A stretch of 64,000 nucleotides of DNA from Dama dama (lineage: Eukaryota; Chordata; Mammalia; Artiodactyla; Cervidae). The stretch is taken from assembly GCF_033118175.1 (NCBI RefSeq), contig NC_083696.1, forward strand, positions 41,277,001-41,341,000. The letters run 5' to 3'. This document shows, one piece after another, positions 1 through 11,225 of this stretch. Each line of letters begins with the position of its first letter. Positions within the stretch are counted from its first letter, which is position 1. Made by a program: the position numbers and the translations under genes. The notes beneath the pieces are model-generated. The model did no database searches, was not told where the DNA came from, and saw only the letters and a list, made by a program, of their open reading frames with translations.

Positions 1-119
1 CATATTGCTCTTCACAGCATCGGACTTTACTTCTATCACCAGTCACATCCACAACTGGGTGTTATTTTTGCTTTGGCTCCATCTCTTCGTTCTTTCCGGA
101 GTTATTTCTCCACTGATCT

Positions 120-520
120 CCAGTAGCATATTGAATGGAATACTGTTCAACCATAAATAAGAATGAAAAAAATGAATTTTTGCCATTTGCAGCAACATGG
201 AGAGACTTGGAGGGCTTTATGCTAAAGTGAAGTTAAGTCAGAGAGAGAAAGACAAATACTGTATGATATTGCTCATTTGTGGAATCTAAAAAACACAACA
301 AACTAGTAAATATGACAGAAAAAGAAGCAGACTCGCAGATATAGACAACCAGGTAGTGGTTACCAGTGGGGGCGGGGCAGGAAGTTCAAACTATCAGGTG
401 TAAGATAGACTCAAGGATGTGCTGTACAACAGAGGGAATGTAGCCAATATTTTGTAATAATTCTAAGTGGAAAGGAACCTTTAAAAACTGTATAAAAATA
501 AAAAATTGAAACATTTTATA
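120..520 (+). repeat. L1 LINE 3' end relic
   Basis: The wording (GGAATACTGTTCAACC, AAGTCAGAGAGAGAAAGACA, TTTGTGGAATCTAAAAAACA, GGTAGTGGTTACCAGTGGGG) is that of an old mammalian L1 3' end, ending near an A-rich tract at about 500. It has no coding capacity. Confidence 0.7.
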
Positions 521-1184
521 TGTGGTTCTATTATCTGCTTTTTTCTCATCATGTACTATAAACATTCTTCTGAGTTATTAAATATTCTTCTAAGCTGTTG
601 TTTTTAATGGCTAAATAGTACTCCTCATTGTTCTTGTACACCGTACTTTATTTAACCAGTTTTCTTACTGCAATGCTTGCTGGATTTACACAGCATTTTT
701 CATGCCTAAAGGACAAGAGGAGAGAATGCTTAAATCAAGCCTTCTATTAATACCTTTTACATTTTGGGGCTTATTTCCTAACAACAATTACTATAATTCC
801 CCATTAAGAATATGCTTCAGTTTTCCCTCTGATCAGGCTGATATACTTTTGGTCCCATTCTGCTGTCTTTCTTAATTTGCTCCACCCCTCCCTCATTTTC
901 TCTGGAGGAGGGTTCATTCTCTCATCTAGCCTCAAATGAAAGTTGTAAATTATTATTAGCCAAACTACAGGTAATCGTATCTGCGATTCTAGCAGACTTT
1001 AATTTGTTACTAATAACATTTTATTATACTTTATTTTTACATATTTCATAGTAAATATGAAAAATTTACATATTTCATTCTCATTTTGGCCTGAAATTAA
1101 TAATCACAGACTCATGGACACAGTGAAGGAAGGAGAGTGTGGGTTGAATTGAGAGAGTAGCATTGAAACCTATACATTGTGTTG

Positions 1185-1378
1185 TTTAGTCACTAAGTCA
1201 TGTCTGACTCTTAGTGACCCCATGGACTGTAGCATGCCAGGCTCCACTGTCCATGGAATTTTCCAGGCAAGAATACTGGAGTGGGTTGCCATTTCTTTTT
1301 CCAGGGGATCTTCCCAACCCAGGTATCAAACCTGCGTCTCTTGCATTGGCAGGTGGATTCTTCACCACGGTGCCACTT
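1185..1378 (-). mobile_element. Bov-A/Bov-tA SINE, reverse copy, left arm of an inverted pair
   Basis: It reads TTTAGTCACTAAGTCATGTC, then CCAGGCAAGAATACTGGAGT and CAGGTGGATTCTTCACCAC, the reverse complement of a Bov-tA unit including its tRNA-like head. It abuts a forward Bov-A arm at 1379, giving a head-to-head inverted structure. Confidence 0.85.
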
Positions 1379-1502
1379 GGGCTTCTGAGAAGGGAATGGC
1401 AACCCACTCCAGCATTCTTGCCTGGAGAATCCCATGGACAGAGGAGCCTGGCGGGCTACAGTCCGTGGGGTCACACAGAGTCGGACACGACTTAGAGACT
1501 AA
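1379..1502 (+). mobile_element. Bov-A SINE arm, forward, right arm of an inverted pair
   Basis: GGCAACCCACTCCAGCATTC through AGAGGAGCCTGGCGGGCTAC to GTCGGACACGACTTAG is the Bov-A monomer on the + strand without its own tRNA head. Its sequence can pair with the reverse arm at about 1190-1300. Confidence 0.85.
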
Positions 1503-2952
1503 ACCACTACCACCACTTGCGCTTCAGCATACACACCACCTTATGTAAAATAGATAATTAGTGGTAAGTTGCTATATAATCCAAGGAGCTCAACCTGGTG
1601 CTCTCTGACGACCTAGAGGGCTGGGATGGGGTAGCAGGTGAGAGGGAGACTCAAGAGGGAGAGAACGTCTGTATCACTATGGCTGATTCACGTTGTTACA
1701 GGCCACAAACCAAAAAACACTGTAAAGCGATTAACCTACAATTAAAAATAAAACATCTTCAAGAAGGGTTTTTTGGAGTCTAAATACAGATTTCAGAAGG
1801 TTTAACAGATTCTGTTAATGCCCTATGAATTTCGATGGGCAATGGAAATGCTAAATGAATAAAGAACCCTTTTGAATACATATCAGTAGAATAAAAGAAA
1901 TATGTGGTCTGGAAATGTTATCCGAGTTCAAGTTATTACATATTTTCTATGAATAATTTATCCTGATTTGTTTCCATCATTTTGAAGCCATATATTTTCT
2001 GGTTCCTCCTCATCTCCTTGACCTCAAAACACTAGAGAGCTGTAAGATTCAGTTCTCAGAACTTCCCTTTTCTCTTACACTTGCTCCCTCGGCAATGGTC
2101 CAGTTTCTCAGCTTTGAACTGTGTGCTGTATGTGCCAACTCCTCAGGACTTATCGTCTGGACCTCTCTGCCTTCCAGCTACATCTCTCTGCCTATCCCAC
2201 ACCTCCACGGGGATGTCTGCCGGGCATCTCAAACCTATATCCACAGCCAAACCCTTGATATTCCTCCTCAAACTACTCCGGAGTGCTCCCCATCTAAATA
2301 CCCAGCAACTCCTCCCTCATGGGAGTTCAAGTCCAAAATCTTACAGTTATTTTTGCCTCTTTTTCTCATGTGGTACATCTAACATGTCAGTTCTCCTGGA
2401 TATAGCCAGAGTCCTACTGCTTCTCACCAGCTTCACTAACACCCTACCTAGGTCCAGGCCACCTCTAGTGAGGAGGCTGTGACTATTATAGGGCCCTTCT
2501 AACAGCCTTCGTGCTTCCAGCTGAGCCCCCTCCGCCAAGCCTCGGGAGAGCACGATTAGCATATTTCACACCAGGTCAGTCTCTGCTCTAAGCTTCCCCA
2601 TGATTTCCCATTTCAGAGTGCAAACCAGAGGTTTGAGAACGGCCTACACACCCCTGCATCATCTGTCCCTCCACCCACCATCTCTCTGTCGCCAACTCCT
2701 GCCCCCCTCCCCTCGCTCCCTCTGCTTCTGCTGCAGTGGTCCCCTTGCTGTATCTGGAACAATTTGGTACGCTGCCGCTTCAGGCCTCTATGTCCATCCG
2801 CTAATGGGAATGCTCTTCCCCCACATACTGATAATTCTGCATGCCTCCCTCCCTTTGGATTTTTTTTTTTCCCCAAAGTCATCTTCCCCAGGCCTTCTCT
2901 TATGGCCTTGTTTAAAACTGTAACCTCCCACTCTCCCTGCCTGGGCGTCTTT

Positions 2953-3147
2953 CCAGGTGGCTCAGTGGTAAAGAATCCACCTGCCAATGCAGGAAATGTG
3001 GGTTGATCTCTGGTCCAGGAAGACCCCCTGGAGAAGGAAGAGGCAACTGGCTCCAGTATTCCTGCCTGGGAAATCCCATGGACAGAGGAGGAGCCTGGTG
3101 GGCTATCTTCCATGGGGTTGCAAAGAGTCAGACACAGCTGAGCACGC
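2953..3147 (+). mobile_element. Bov-tA SINE inside the L2 relic
   Basis: A tRNA-like head (GGTGGCTCAGTGGTAAAGAA, CCACCTGCCAATGCAGGAAA) is followed by the Bov-A body (CCAGTATTCCTGCCTGGGAA, GAGTCAGACACAGCTGAGCA). Confidence 0.85.
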
Positions 3148-3227
3148 GTGCACTCCCCCACGACATTCCCTATCCCTACATCTGACTTATTTTTCTCCAT
3201 AGCACTTTTTTGAAACACTGAATGTTC

Positions 3228-3468
3228 TTATTTTTGATATTTGTTTAGTTATTTTTGACCATGTCAGGTCTTAGTTGCTGCACTTGGGATCTTTCATTGC
3301 GACTGTGCATGCTTCTCTCTAGTTGCAGAGTATGAACTCAGTAGTTGTGGTACATGGGCTTAGTCACCCCACGGCATGTGGGATCTTAGTTCCCCAACCG
3401 GGGGTCAAACCCACATCCCTCGCGTTTGAGGGCATGTTCTTAACCACTGGACCACCAGGGAAGTCCCT
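3228..3468 (-). mobile_element. CHR-type tRNA-derived SINE, reversed
   Basis: It starts with a T-rich tail and ends with ACCACTGGACCACCAGGGAA, the reverse complement of the CHR head. It is flanked by the repeated word CTCCATAGCACT (about 3198 and 3467), a target-site duplication inside the L2. Confidence 0.75.
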
Positions 3469-4508
3469 CCATAGCACTGAGTATCACCTAATATAGAGTT
3501 TATTTACTGTCTGTCTTCCCCTTGCCAGAAAGTAAGCCCCCAAGAGCAGGGATTCTTCTCTCTCCTCCCACAACAATATCCTCATGGCCTAAAACAATGC
3601 CTGATACATAGTGAAGCATCCAATAAATTTTTCTTGAATGAATGAATGGATTTCAGTTTGTGGTGAGGCCAAGTAGCCCTAGGTGCATTAGAAAAATAAG
3701 GGTGGATTGTTTCCAGATGGATTGTATCAATAATTTGGCTTTGACACCATTGGTACAAAAGCCATCTTTGTGTTACTTTTTCCTATGTCTTCTCTGTAGG
3801 TTCTCCTCTATGCAGTTCTCTAAATAAAATTATTGTGGAGGAAAGCCTTTGCAGCATGGTAGGAGTTTGAGTATTCAATATGCCTAAGTGTTACCCCAGT
3901 ATCTTGCCATGTAGTGCCCAGAGGTATTCCACAGTTCCAACCTTATGCTGGTCCACTTCAGGCATAGTTTAGTGACTATTCCAGCACCATGATTCTATCT
4001 GATTTGTTCTCCCCCTTCTCATTTCACTTGAGATTCTTTCTTTATTGTTTTTGATCATGTTCCTTGAAATTTAACTCCTCCAACATTTCATTAATGTCTC
4101 TTCTAATAACTTTTCAGATTCCTTAAATATAATTTGGTATTTTTCCATGCCTTAAAATTGTTACATATTTAAGTTTTCAAAAAGCTTTAAAGTGTATTAT
4201 ATTCTTTAGTTGAGTCCATACTCAGAAATGTGTCCAGTTTTTAGAATTAATATTCTTTATAAGTTCGAAATAGGTGGGAGTTGTAGGAGGCCTAAACAAT
4301 TTCAGACAGGTAAAGTAAATAAGCACTGAGAAATCCACACAGTTCTCATAAACAGTCACTGCCCACTCCTGTCATTGTCAACACTTGTGAATGAACAAGG
4401 TGGTTTTTATGGGCTGTCTGGGTGTGTCTGCCTTCATTGGCCTCCGAAATCTCCATACTTCAACCATGGGGAAACACACATAAACATTTTGAGTCTAAAA
4501 GGTGCATG

Positions 4509-4790
4509 AGGGACTTCCCTGGTGGTCCAGTGGTTAAGAATTCACCTGCCAAGGCAGGAGACTCTGGTTTGATCCCTGGTCTGAGAAAACCCCACAAGCC
4601 AAGAAGCAACTAAGCCCGTGTGCCGTAAGTACTGAGGCCAGGGTCTAGAGCCTGTGCACCACAAGAGCAGCCCCGGCATCACAGCCAGAGAGCGGCCCTG
4701 TTGCTGCAGCTGGAGAACGCCGCGGGCAGCAACGAAGACCCAGCATGACCAAAAGTAAGTACATAATAAAATAATTTTTAAAAAATAGAT
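4509..4790 (+). mobile_element. CHR-type tRNA-derived SINE
   Basis: The head is GGACTTCCCTGGTGGTCCAG with AGAATTCACCTGCCAAGGCA. The body includes AAGCAACTAAGCCCGTGTGC and AGCAACGAAGACCCAGCATG, with an A/T-rich tail. An imperfect repeat of AAAGGTGCA flanks it. Confidence 0.8.
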
Positions 4791-5099
4791 AAAATGTGCA
4801 CAAGCAATGTTAAGGCTGTAGTTTTTTTCATGTACAGCCTCATTCTCTGTTACCTAAGACTTTATAATTGCTGTATGCCCTTCTACCATGAAGAACCCAG
4901 TCTTTTTATTCAAACCTGAATTTGACTCTACCTTGACTTCTTATGGACAAAGTCTCATTTTTCCACCATCTACTTTTCAAAAAAAGGGTTGCTAGATCTA
5001 CCCCTCAAGGCTGTTATGAGAATCACCTGCCTAGCACTGTGTCTTGGTGCTTAATAAATGCTTTTGCTATGACTGTATTGAAATAATAACTTAGATATA

Positions 5100-5560
5100 A
5101 TATTTAACAGGGAAACTTCCAAGCATGCACAAAAGTGGAGAAAGTAGCTTATTGAATCTGAAAGTGCCCAGCTTCAACAATTATCCACCCATGCTGATCT
5201 TTCATATACACATCCCACTGAGTCCCCCTGAGATTATTCTGAAACAAATCACAGATATGTCATTCATCCACAAATATGTATCTCTGAAGGATATTCTTTT
5301 AAAAGAATAACCCTGAAAGACGATTGGAACTAATAATTCCTTGTTATTGTTTAGCTGCTAAGTTGTGTCTGACTCTTGTGACCCCCATGGACTGTGGCAT
5401 GCTGGGGTCCTCTGTCCATGGGATTTCGCAGGTAAGAATACTGGAGTGGGTTGCCAATTCCTAAATATTATCAAAATCCAGTTAGTATTCAAAATTTTCA
5501 GTTGTTACATAAGTTTTTTTTAGCGGTTTGTTTAAATCAGTATCCAGTTAAGATCCTTTT
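5100..5560 (+). repeat. L1 3' UTR relic split by a Bov-A SINE
   Basis: GCCCAGCTTCAACAATTATC, CTGAAACAAATCACAGATAT and, after the SINE, TTGTTTAAATCAGTATCCAG are characteristic of an L1M 3' region. The word AATTCCT occurs on both sides of the inserted SINE (near 5335 and 5457). Confidence 0.65.
5341..5463 (-). mobile_element. Bov-A SINE fragment, reversed
   Basis: TTATTGTTTAGCTGCTAAGT, TTGTGTCTGACTCTTGTGAC and AAGAATACTGGAGTGGGTTG mark the reversed Bov-A monomer. It lacks the tRNA-like head and interrupts an L1 relic. Confidence 0.8.
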
Positions 5561-5736
5561 ATATTTATTATACCACTTAATATTTTATTGGAAAAATAAT
5601 TAAGGTGTGGGAAGGGTTTTGCTGTAAGAATGTTCATTGCAGTGTTGTTTAGAATGCAGAAAAAGTAAAATAAGTTAATTATAGAAAAGATAAGCTTCAA
5701 AGAAATATAACATATTTAAATTTAAAATAGTAATGT

Positions 5737-5850
5737 AGGGAATTCCCTGGCCACCCGGTGGTTAGCACTTTGCACTTTGACTGCCATGGGCCTGGGTTCC
5801 CTGGTCAGGGAACTAAGAGCAGTGCAGCCAAAGGGAAAAAAAAATGCTGT
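5737..5850 (+). mobile_element. CHR-type SINE, short copy
   Basis: GGGAATTCCCTGGCCACCCG, then GGTTCCCTGGTCAGGGAACT and GTGCAGCCAAAGGGAAAAAA: head plus short body and A tail. Confidence 0.7.
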
Positions 5851-7159
5851 AGAAAGACTATGTGATGAGCAGAAAAAGTATTGGTAAGTGGAAGAAGCAG
5901 GTATAAAACAGTACTTATACTTTCTATTTTTGCTAATAAAATATGTATCTTGTATACCTATTTCTGAATGGTGAGGAAACAAGCAGTTATAACGCTCTCA
6001 AATTTTAGAATTAATTTTTCTTTTTCACGTATGAGTTGTGTAATAAAAAGTTATTAAAAATAAAAATGCAGCAGAAGTGCATCTTGGCGGTCGTTTTGGT
6101 TTCATCCGGAGTTAGTTATATTTGGCATGTTATGCTTTCTTCTTACCATGCGTCTCCTCATGTGATCTGCAGAGAAGTTCTCTGAGGTGAGAAAAGGCAG
6201 GAGCTCTGAGGGTTTGTGCCTTCACCTGAAGCCAGTACCAAGCCCCACAAAAGCGCATTCAGATGGCTATTGTTCTCTGTTTGGGACGCATGATCTCATG
6301 CGGTCTCAGCGTGCCATCCCGCAAAGGTGGGAGGCAGGGATGTGCTTAGACTAATCTTCCTTTACCAAAGGGGAAACCAAGTTGCCGTCCGTAGCTTGGC
6401 ACTAGAGCCAGGTTTTGGTCCAGATGTCAGCTGCTGGCCCTCATCGTGAGACAACACGTTGCCTGGCATCAGAGTTTCAACATCTTTGTGTAGGTGTGTG
6501 AGGGGCAGGACCTCCTCTTGTTTGGCCAAGGGAGTGCTTAATCCTGCCTCCGTGTAACACCGCACATCGCCTTGTGAGTTTCGGGATCTGACCCAACTTG
6601 CCCTGGTTCTCCACACCCCTTTAGGGTAGGATTGGCTTCTGCTTGTCTTCACTTTCAGTAAACTGTTCACTTTCTAACTGCTGTCAGCTCCTTTAGCCTT
6701 TGTGGCTGATGCCTGCAGTCTCTGGTCCCTCTCAGGGTGTGCCCCTATGCTCAGCTCAGGCCCCTGCGGCTCTCTGAGCCCCTCACCCAGGGCCTGTCTG
6801 GTCCGGCTGCTGGCCCTGCACCATGCCCTCCCCACCCCCACCACACTGCTGCTTCCAGTCTGGGCTGTGCTCCCTCCACCAGTTCTCTGGAGCTGGCCCC
6901 CACTCCTCCTTTTTCGAATCCCCATCTATATCCTCAGTGTAGTCGTATATTCCTTGTTCTCTAACTGGGTCTCTAGATGTCCATCTTTTCTCACCTGCAA
7001 GACTGTGGGCTCCTTGCAGGCAGGCGCTGTCAACAATGGTGCTGACGATAACAGCTCTGATGTGACCCAGCATCACTGTGACCCTGGGTGACTGGGCACA
7101 TCTCCTGGACCAGCCAGAGCTTCATGATTTACGAAATTTCTCATCAGTGATGACAACAA

Positions 7160-7265
7160 GCTTGTGTCATTATTCCTCCTGACAGATGCAGAAACTGAAG
7201 CCTTGAGAGGGTGAGGAACTTGTCCAAGGTCACCCAGCTAGAAAGTGACAGAGCAAGAATTTTTG
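7160..7265 (+). repeat. MIR SINE relic
   Basis: CAGATGCAGAAACTGAAGCC and GAACTTGTCCAAGGTCACCC are the MIR core and the following conserved segment. Confidence 0.7.
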
Positions 7266-7949
7266 ACCATATATATCTGTCTGATTGCAAAGTCTGTGCT
7301 TTTCCACACCATGCATACTCTTTGTCACTGTTGGTTGCTTGATTCATATTTCCCTGAGTGTTATTCACTGTGACATCCTCGGGGTCCTCCTTTCTCAGTG
7401 GTAGAAAACCTTCCTGTTAATCAGAGAGCAGAGGATAATCTCTCTGGCCAAGGTATTCAGGGCTGGGCTCCTCTGAGCCCAGGGAGTTGGCTGAGATGGG
7501 AACACCCCAAGCTCTGTGTGTTCCTCCTACCCCTGTTTCCTCATCTCTGCTATCCCTTCACTGCCTCACAACTTCCTTCTCTTGTTTTTTCCCTGGAGAA
7601 CATTCTCTCTAGATGATCAGGGGGCCCTGGAGCTGCAGGTCTGATGGCTCTTGATAGAGTTGGTAAGAAAATGGAGCCACAGATCAGCAAGAGTCCGGAC
7701 TGTAGACGGACCCCCTATGCCTGCCCCCTGCAGCTCGCATACTCCCGGTGGATTCTTCCTGTACTCTTCCTCCTCCCCATCCCCCAATCAGAATTCAGGC
7801 TTCGGAGCTCCTGAGCCCTTGGGCTAAGCCCCACCCCTCTCCCAGCATCTTGAAGTTTAGGGGCTGCTTCAAGTGAGAGATTCCCAAGCAGGGGTGTGTT
7901 GGAGAGACTTCTGGGGGCAGCCAGTCCTGGGAGCATGGGGGAAAGGTGA

Positions 7950-8095
7950 TCACTGCCGCTGTCTCCAAGGACATTGATTGAGCTTCCTAGGAGACCCTCT
8001 GCCCTTTCCCCCCTCCCAGCAGCCCAGGCGAGCAGGGACCAAGCTTGCTTATTGTCACCTGACGCTGGGCAGCCACTGATCCCATTGGTGGAGCC
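7950..8095 (+). promoter_or_regulatory. PHYHIP: Candidate PHYHIP promoter region
   Basis: This stretch lies directly upstream of the putative leader exon. It has an inverted CCAAT box (ATTGG at 8084-8088) and a pyrimidine-rich start just after it (TCTTTCGTTCTTTCTCGCC from about 8110). No clear TATA box is seen, which fits a dispersed CpG-type promoter. Inferred from position only. Confidence 0.3.
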
Positions 8096-8422
8096 AGATT
8101 CGGTCTGGCTCTTTCGTTCTTTCTCGCCTTCTCTGCCTCTCTCTCCTCCACGCCGCTTTGATTTCGCTCTCGCTTCTCTCCCGGCTAGGAGCATTGCCTC
8201 TCCAGGGGCAGAAGCGCTGCGCTGCAGAGTCAAACGGGAGCTGCCAGCGGGGCATGGAAGAAGCCTCCTTGGCAGCCACGAGAGGAGCTAGGGGAGCAAG
8301 AGAGTGCTGCTGCCTGTGACCTAGACCCCGGCTGCTGCCCCTCTGCCCGAGGAGCAGGTCCACACAGAGGTCCTCCGTTCCCTCCCGTCCAGATCTCCCT
8401 CTGCAGAGCCCGGTGGAGCCAG
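8090..8422 (+). other. PHYHIP: PHYHIP probable 5' untranslated exon 1
   Basis: A moderately CpG-rich block ends in a strong donor (CCAG|GTGAGTG, with GT at 8423-8424), about 3.5 kb before the acceptor at 11,904. It is the only convincing leader-exon candidate upstream of the coding start. The 5' edge is a guess; an inverted CCAAT box (ATTGG at 8084-8088) sits just before it. The exon would carry a 21-codon upstream ORF (8254-8319). No transcript evidence is available here, so this is inferred from the donor and composition. Confidence 0.5.
8254..8319 (+). other. Upstream ORF in putative PHYHIP leader, 21 codons
   Basis: The ATG at 8254 has G at -3 and G at +4, a strong Kozak context. It reads 21 codons (MEEASLAATRGARGARECCCL) to TGA at 8317-8319, wholly inside the putative first exon and so terminating well before the main ATG. 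If the exon is real, this uORF could damp PHYHIP translation. The peptide has no recognisable domain. Confidence 0.4.
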
Positions 8423-8739
8423 GTGAGTGTTCTTCCTCCCCAGAACATCCTGCTGTCAATCCGGAGACGTGGCCAGGGGCTAGGAGCTGGGGGCACCAGG
8501 GTCCCGCCACTGCCCGCGGTGCCCACCTGGAGTGCCGCGGACGACGACCTTGTCCCCTTTTCCCTGGGCCCTCAGCAGAGGGGTTCACAGCTGGACCCAG
8601 TCCCCGGGGCAGCACTGTCACCCGTGACCATCCTGCTGCAGTCAGCGATGCCACTGGGGACGGGGTGGGGGGGACGCGTTCCCTCTGGCATGCGGTGGCT
8701 GCTCTGAACAGGCACGGGCGGCCTGGGGTCACCAGTGTG

Positions 8740-9620
8740 TATGGCGTGAGTGCTTGCTTGTCAGGGGACTAGAGGCTTGCTTGCGTACATAGTTCTGTCT
8801 GCCTGTACTTGTGTTCATGCGTGGTGTGTCTGGAAACATACGTTTCTTTTGCATGTGAGGTCCATGTGTGGGGGACCAGTTATCTGAGTAGCTTGGGGGC
8901 TGTGTGGGCTGGGGGTGATGTGAGGCAGTATATTTCTGGGATGGACATATCACTTGTCACGTGTGTGGGAGTGCTTATTGCTGGGGGAGGGGAATGCATG
9001 CAACCAGAGGGTTTCTAGGTGGGGAGGCACAACTCCGGAGCAGGAGGAGGGATGGAGGTGGAGAGAGTGGGCAGAAACCTCTGTCCATGGGCAGGTCCAC
9101 CTGCGTAGGTGCACAAACCTGTTGGCATGAGAAGGATGGGGCTGGCAGAGCCTGGCAGAGACAAACACATTCTCCAAGTCTGTGGCTTTGAGCCCGGAGG
9201 AACCGTGAGCGAGAATACCAGAATATGGGCAGAGGTTGACGTGTGTGCGAATACACACGTGTGTGCAAGCAGGCGGAGGTGGCACGCATGCATGTTAGTG
9301 CCTGTGGCCTCCTTTCTTCCCCAAATATGGCTTGTGGGAAGGCGTGTGTGCATACGTGTGTGTGAGAGCCTGCGGATGTGAACATGCGTGGGTTTGTGTG
9401 GAGGTGCCAGCTTGTGGAGAGCCAGCTGTAGGACATTCTTAGAATGCAGAAGGTGGTGGAGGGGACCCGAGTGCATAGGTGAGTGAGGAGGACAAGGATG
9501 TCTGAGGAGGTGTGTGCAGCCATGTGCGGCAGGCGTGGGTGGGCAGACCCAGTGCGTGTGCCTCCGCGTGTGGGTGTGTGTAAATGCTTGTCTTGGGGTG
9601 GATTACATGGGACCATGGGT
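8740..9620. repeat. Imperfect GTGTG-rich low-complexity tract
   Basis: Many short GTGTG/GCGTG words recur without a fixed unit, for example GACGTGTGTGCGAATACACA around 9239. The antisense open frames over it (His-, Thr- and Pro-rich) are products of this composition. Confidence 0.6.
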
Positions 9621-10952
9621 GCTGTCTCAGCCTGTCCATCAAACCCTGTCTTTCCCCATCATCTGGGCTTAGAGACCCGGGTACACGCCCACCCTTGGTC
9701 CTCTCGGCTTTGTTGTTCTCCCAGTGTCACTCACAGTCACCCCCCAAAGCTAGCATGGGCTCCCCAAAGCTAGATCTGAGCTCTCCTAGAACTGGCGGGA
9801 GGAAAGGAAGAGCCAGGTGCTGGAGACCCCACCACCAAACACGGCTGCCCCGCCTCTGGGAGGGGTATGAGAACAGGAGTGGGGGGCAGGGCTTGGTGTC
9901 CGCCCTCGGGGTCAGTGTAGACTGCATCCCGTGTGGGTGGAAGACGGCCCCTCGGGCCCTCTGGGGGATGTGCTTGTGTGTGTCTGCGTTGGTGTGTGTG
10001 GGTGCATGTGTGTGGGTGCATTTCAGGGGGCACATGTGTGTCTCCCAGGGAGCTCCTCACTGGAAGCCCGAGGGATGGCAACTTCCCCCTGCTCCACACC
10101 TGTCCCCATGAATTACCAACTGGTTTATTATCACACAGTTGTTTCTAGACACTCATCCCATTCTGTTTGATTCGGGGGTGGACCTGGTAGCAACACCGTG
10201 CTTATTTACCGTAGGATTCCCATACACGGAGCCACTGGCATTTGGCTGTATTTTATCGCAGGCAGGCACACACTTTAGGGTAGAAAGCTAAGATGAAACA
10301 AGGACTCAGGTGACATCCTAGGACTGGTAGGAGCCATCATCCATATTCTTCACCCTGTGCCTGCCACCCAGGCGGCCCATGGGTTAATTTAGAGGTGCCG
10401 GGCTCTGGAGCAGGCCTAATTGACAGGAGAGTGTGGGTTGGATCTTATGAGAGCTATAATTAGAAGTACCTGCTTTCGAAGGCACAAGGTACCCTCACCA
10501 TTAGCGCCTGGGTGAGGGAGAGAGACGGGGAGAAAAGGAGATGACACCCCGGAAATCTGAGTGTGCTGACACTGGGCTTGAGGAAGGCAGGAGCTCCGTG
10601 GGGGACGGAGAATGCACCCCGGGGCAGAGTCTGATCACGTGCTCTTGGCCCAGAGACAGCACCCCCCACCTCCTCCTCCCTCTCAGTTCCCCACCCTGTT
10701 CCCCAGAGGTCCTCTGAGCCAGGCCAAAGCCAAGGCCAGAGCCAGCTCGTCCCAGTTACAGTACAGGTGACAATGATGATGTGTGGTCCTTTCAGACCCG
10801 GAACAGCAGCTGGGGCAGAAAGAGTGAGGAGGGAGGTGAGAGAGAAGGCAGTTCCTTGAAAGGGAAGGATGGAAAGAGGAAAAATAAATAGCAGTAGAAC
10901 CATGAGCACCTGGGCATACACAAGCACACACCACGTGTATCACGAATTACAC

Positions 10953-10955
10953 GCA

Positions 10956-10998
<43 letters not shown>
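10953..10998. repeat. (CA)n microsatellite
   Basis: An ACGCACGCGCACACAC run of roughly 20 dinucleotides ends ACACGCGGGG. Likely polymorphic; lies in PHYHIP intron 1. Confidence 0.9.
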
Positions 10999-11029
10999 GG
11001 GGACATAACCTTAGCTTAAAGATAAAGAG

Positions 11030-11225
11030 CTTAGACTCTGGATTCAGACCTGCATTCCAATCACTTTCCAGCTGAGTGGCCTTTGGCATCTTAGTATCAC
11101 CCTCCACCCCCTGACCTCAACTACTTAATCAGTAAAATAGGGATAATAATAATTGTGAGGCTTGCATGAGATGATGTTTGTGAAATTATTAGCACGTAGT
11201 TGGCCTGCAAGAGATGTAAAGGTTA
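11030..11225 (+). repeat. MIR SINE relic
   Basis: AGACTCTGGATTCAGACCTG, CAGTAAAATAGGGATAATAA and ATGAGATGATGTTTGTGAAA follow MIR order from head to tail, an almost full-length copy. Confidence 0.75.

Larger units (their letters stand above)
2070..3655 (+). repeat. L2 LINE relic (late ORF2 and 3' tail), interrupted by two SINEs
   Basis: L2-like wording runs from about 2070 (CATCTCTCTGCCTATCCCAC, GGGATGTCTGCCGGGCATCT) through GGGAATGCTCTTCCCCCACA near 2805 and AAAACTGTAACCTCCCACTC near 2930. It resumes at 3190 (TTATTTTTCTCCATAGCACT) and again at 3467, ending AATGAATGAATGG near 3650. Frames are broken throughout; it is an old dead copy. A Bov-tA (2950-3147) and a reversed CHR-type SINE (3228-3468) sit inside it. 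Confidence 0.65.
1..8000. other. Intergenic region upstream of PHYHIP, repeat-rich, no gene seen
   Basis: It contains L1 3' relics (about 120-520, 540-690 and 5100-5560), a long broken L2 (about 2070-3655), Bov and CHR-type SINEs and a MIR. Open frames here fall in SINEs or pyrimidine-rich repeat and show no domain. Stretches 700-1170, 1510-2040, 3660-4500, 5870-7140 and 7300-7950 hold nothing I can name with confidence. Confidence 0.7.

Noticed and set aside
6702..7091. 129-codon frame with a hydrophobic middle (LLLFRIPIYILSVVVY)
   Set aside because: The sequence around it is a pyrimidine-rich ancient-repeat-like stretch. There is no homology I recognise, no splice context and poor start context.
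1..8000. MIR320A / POLR3D, the next genes upstream of PHYHIP in human
   Set aside because: I looked for the miR-320a wording and for any POLR3D-like exon and saw neither; they probably lie before base 1.
8055..8732. 225-codon minus-strand frame over the PHYHIP leader
   Set aside because: Composition-driven, no domain, crosses the donor at 8,422 and has no support as a gene.
8950..9642. Long His/Thr/Pro-rich minus-strand frames
   Set aside because: Produced by the GTGTG-rich low-complexity tract.
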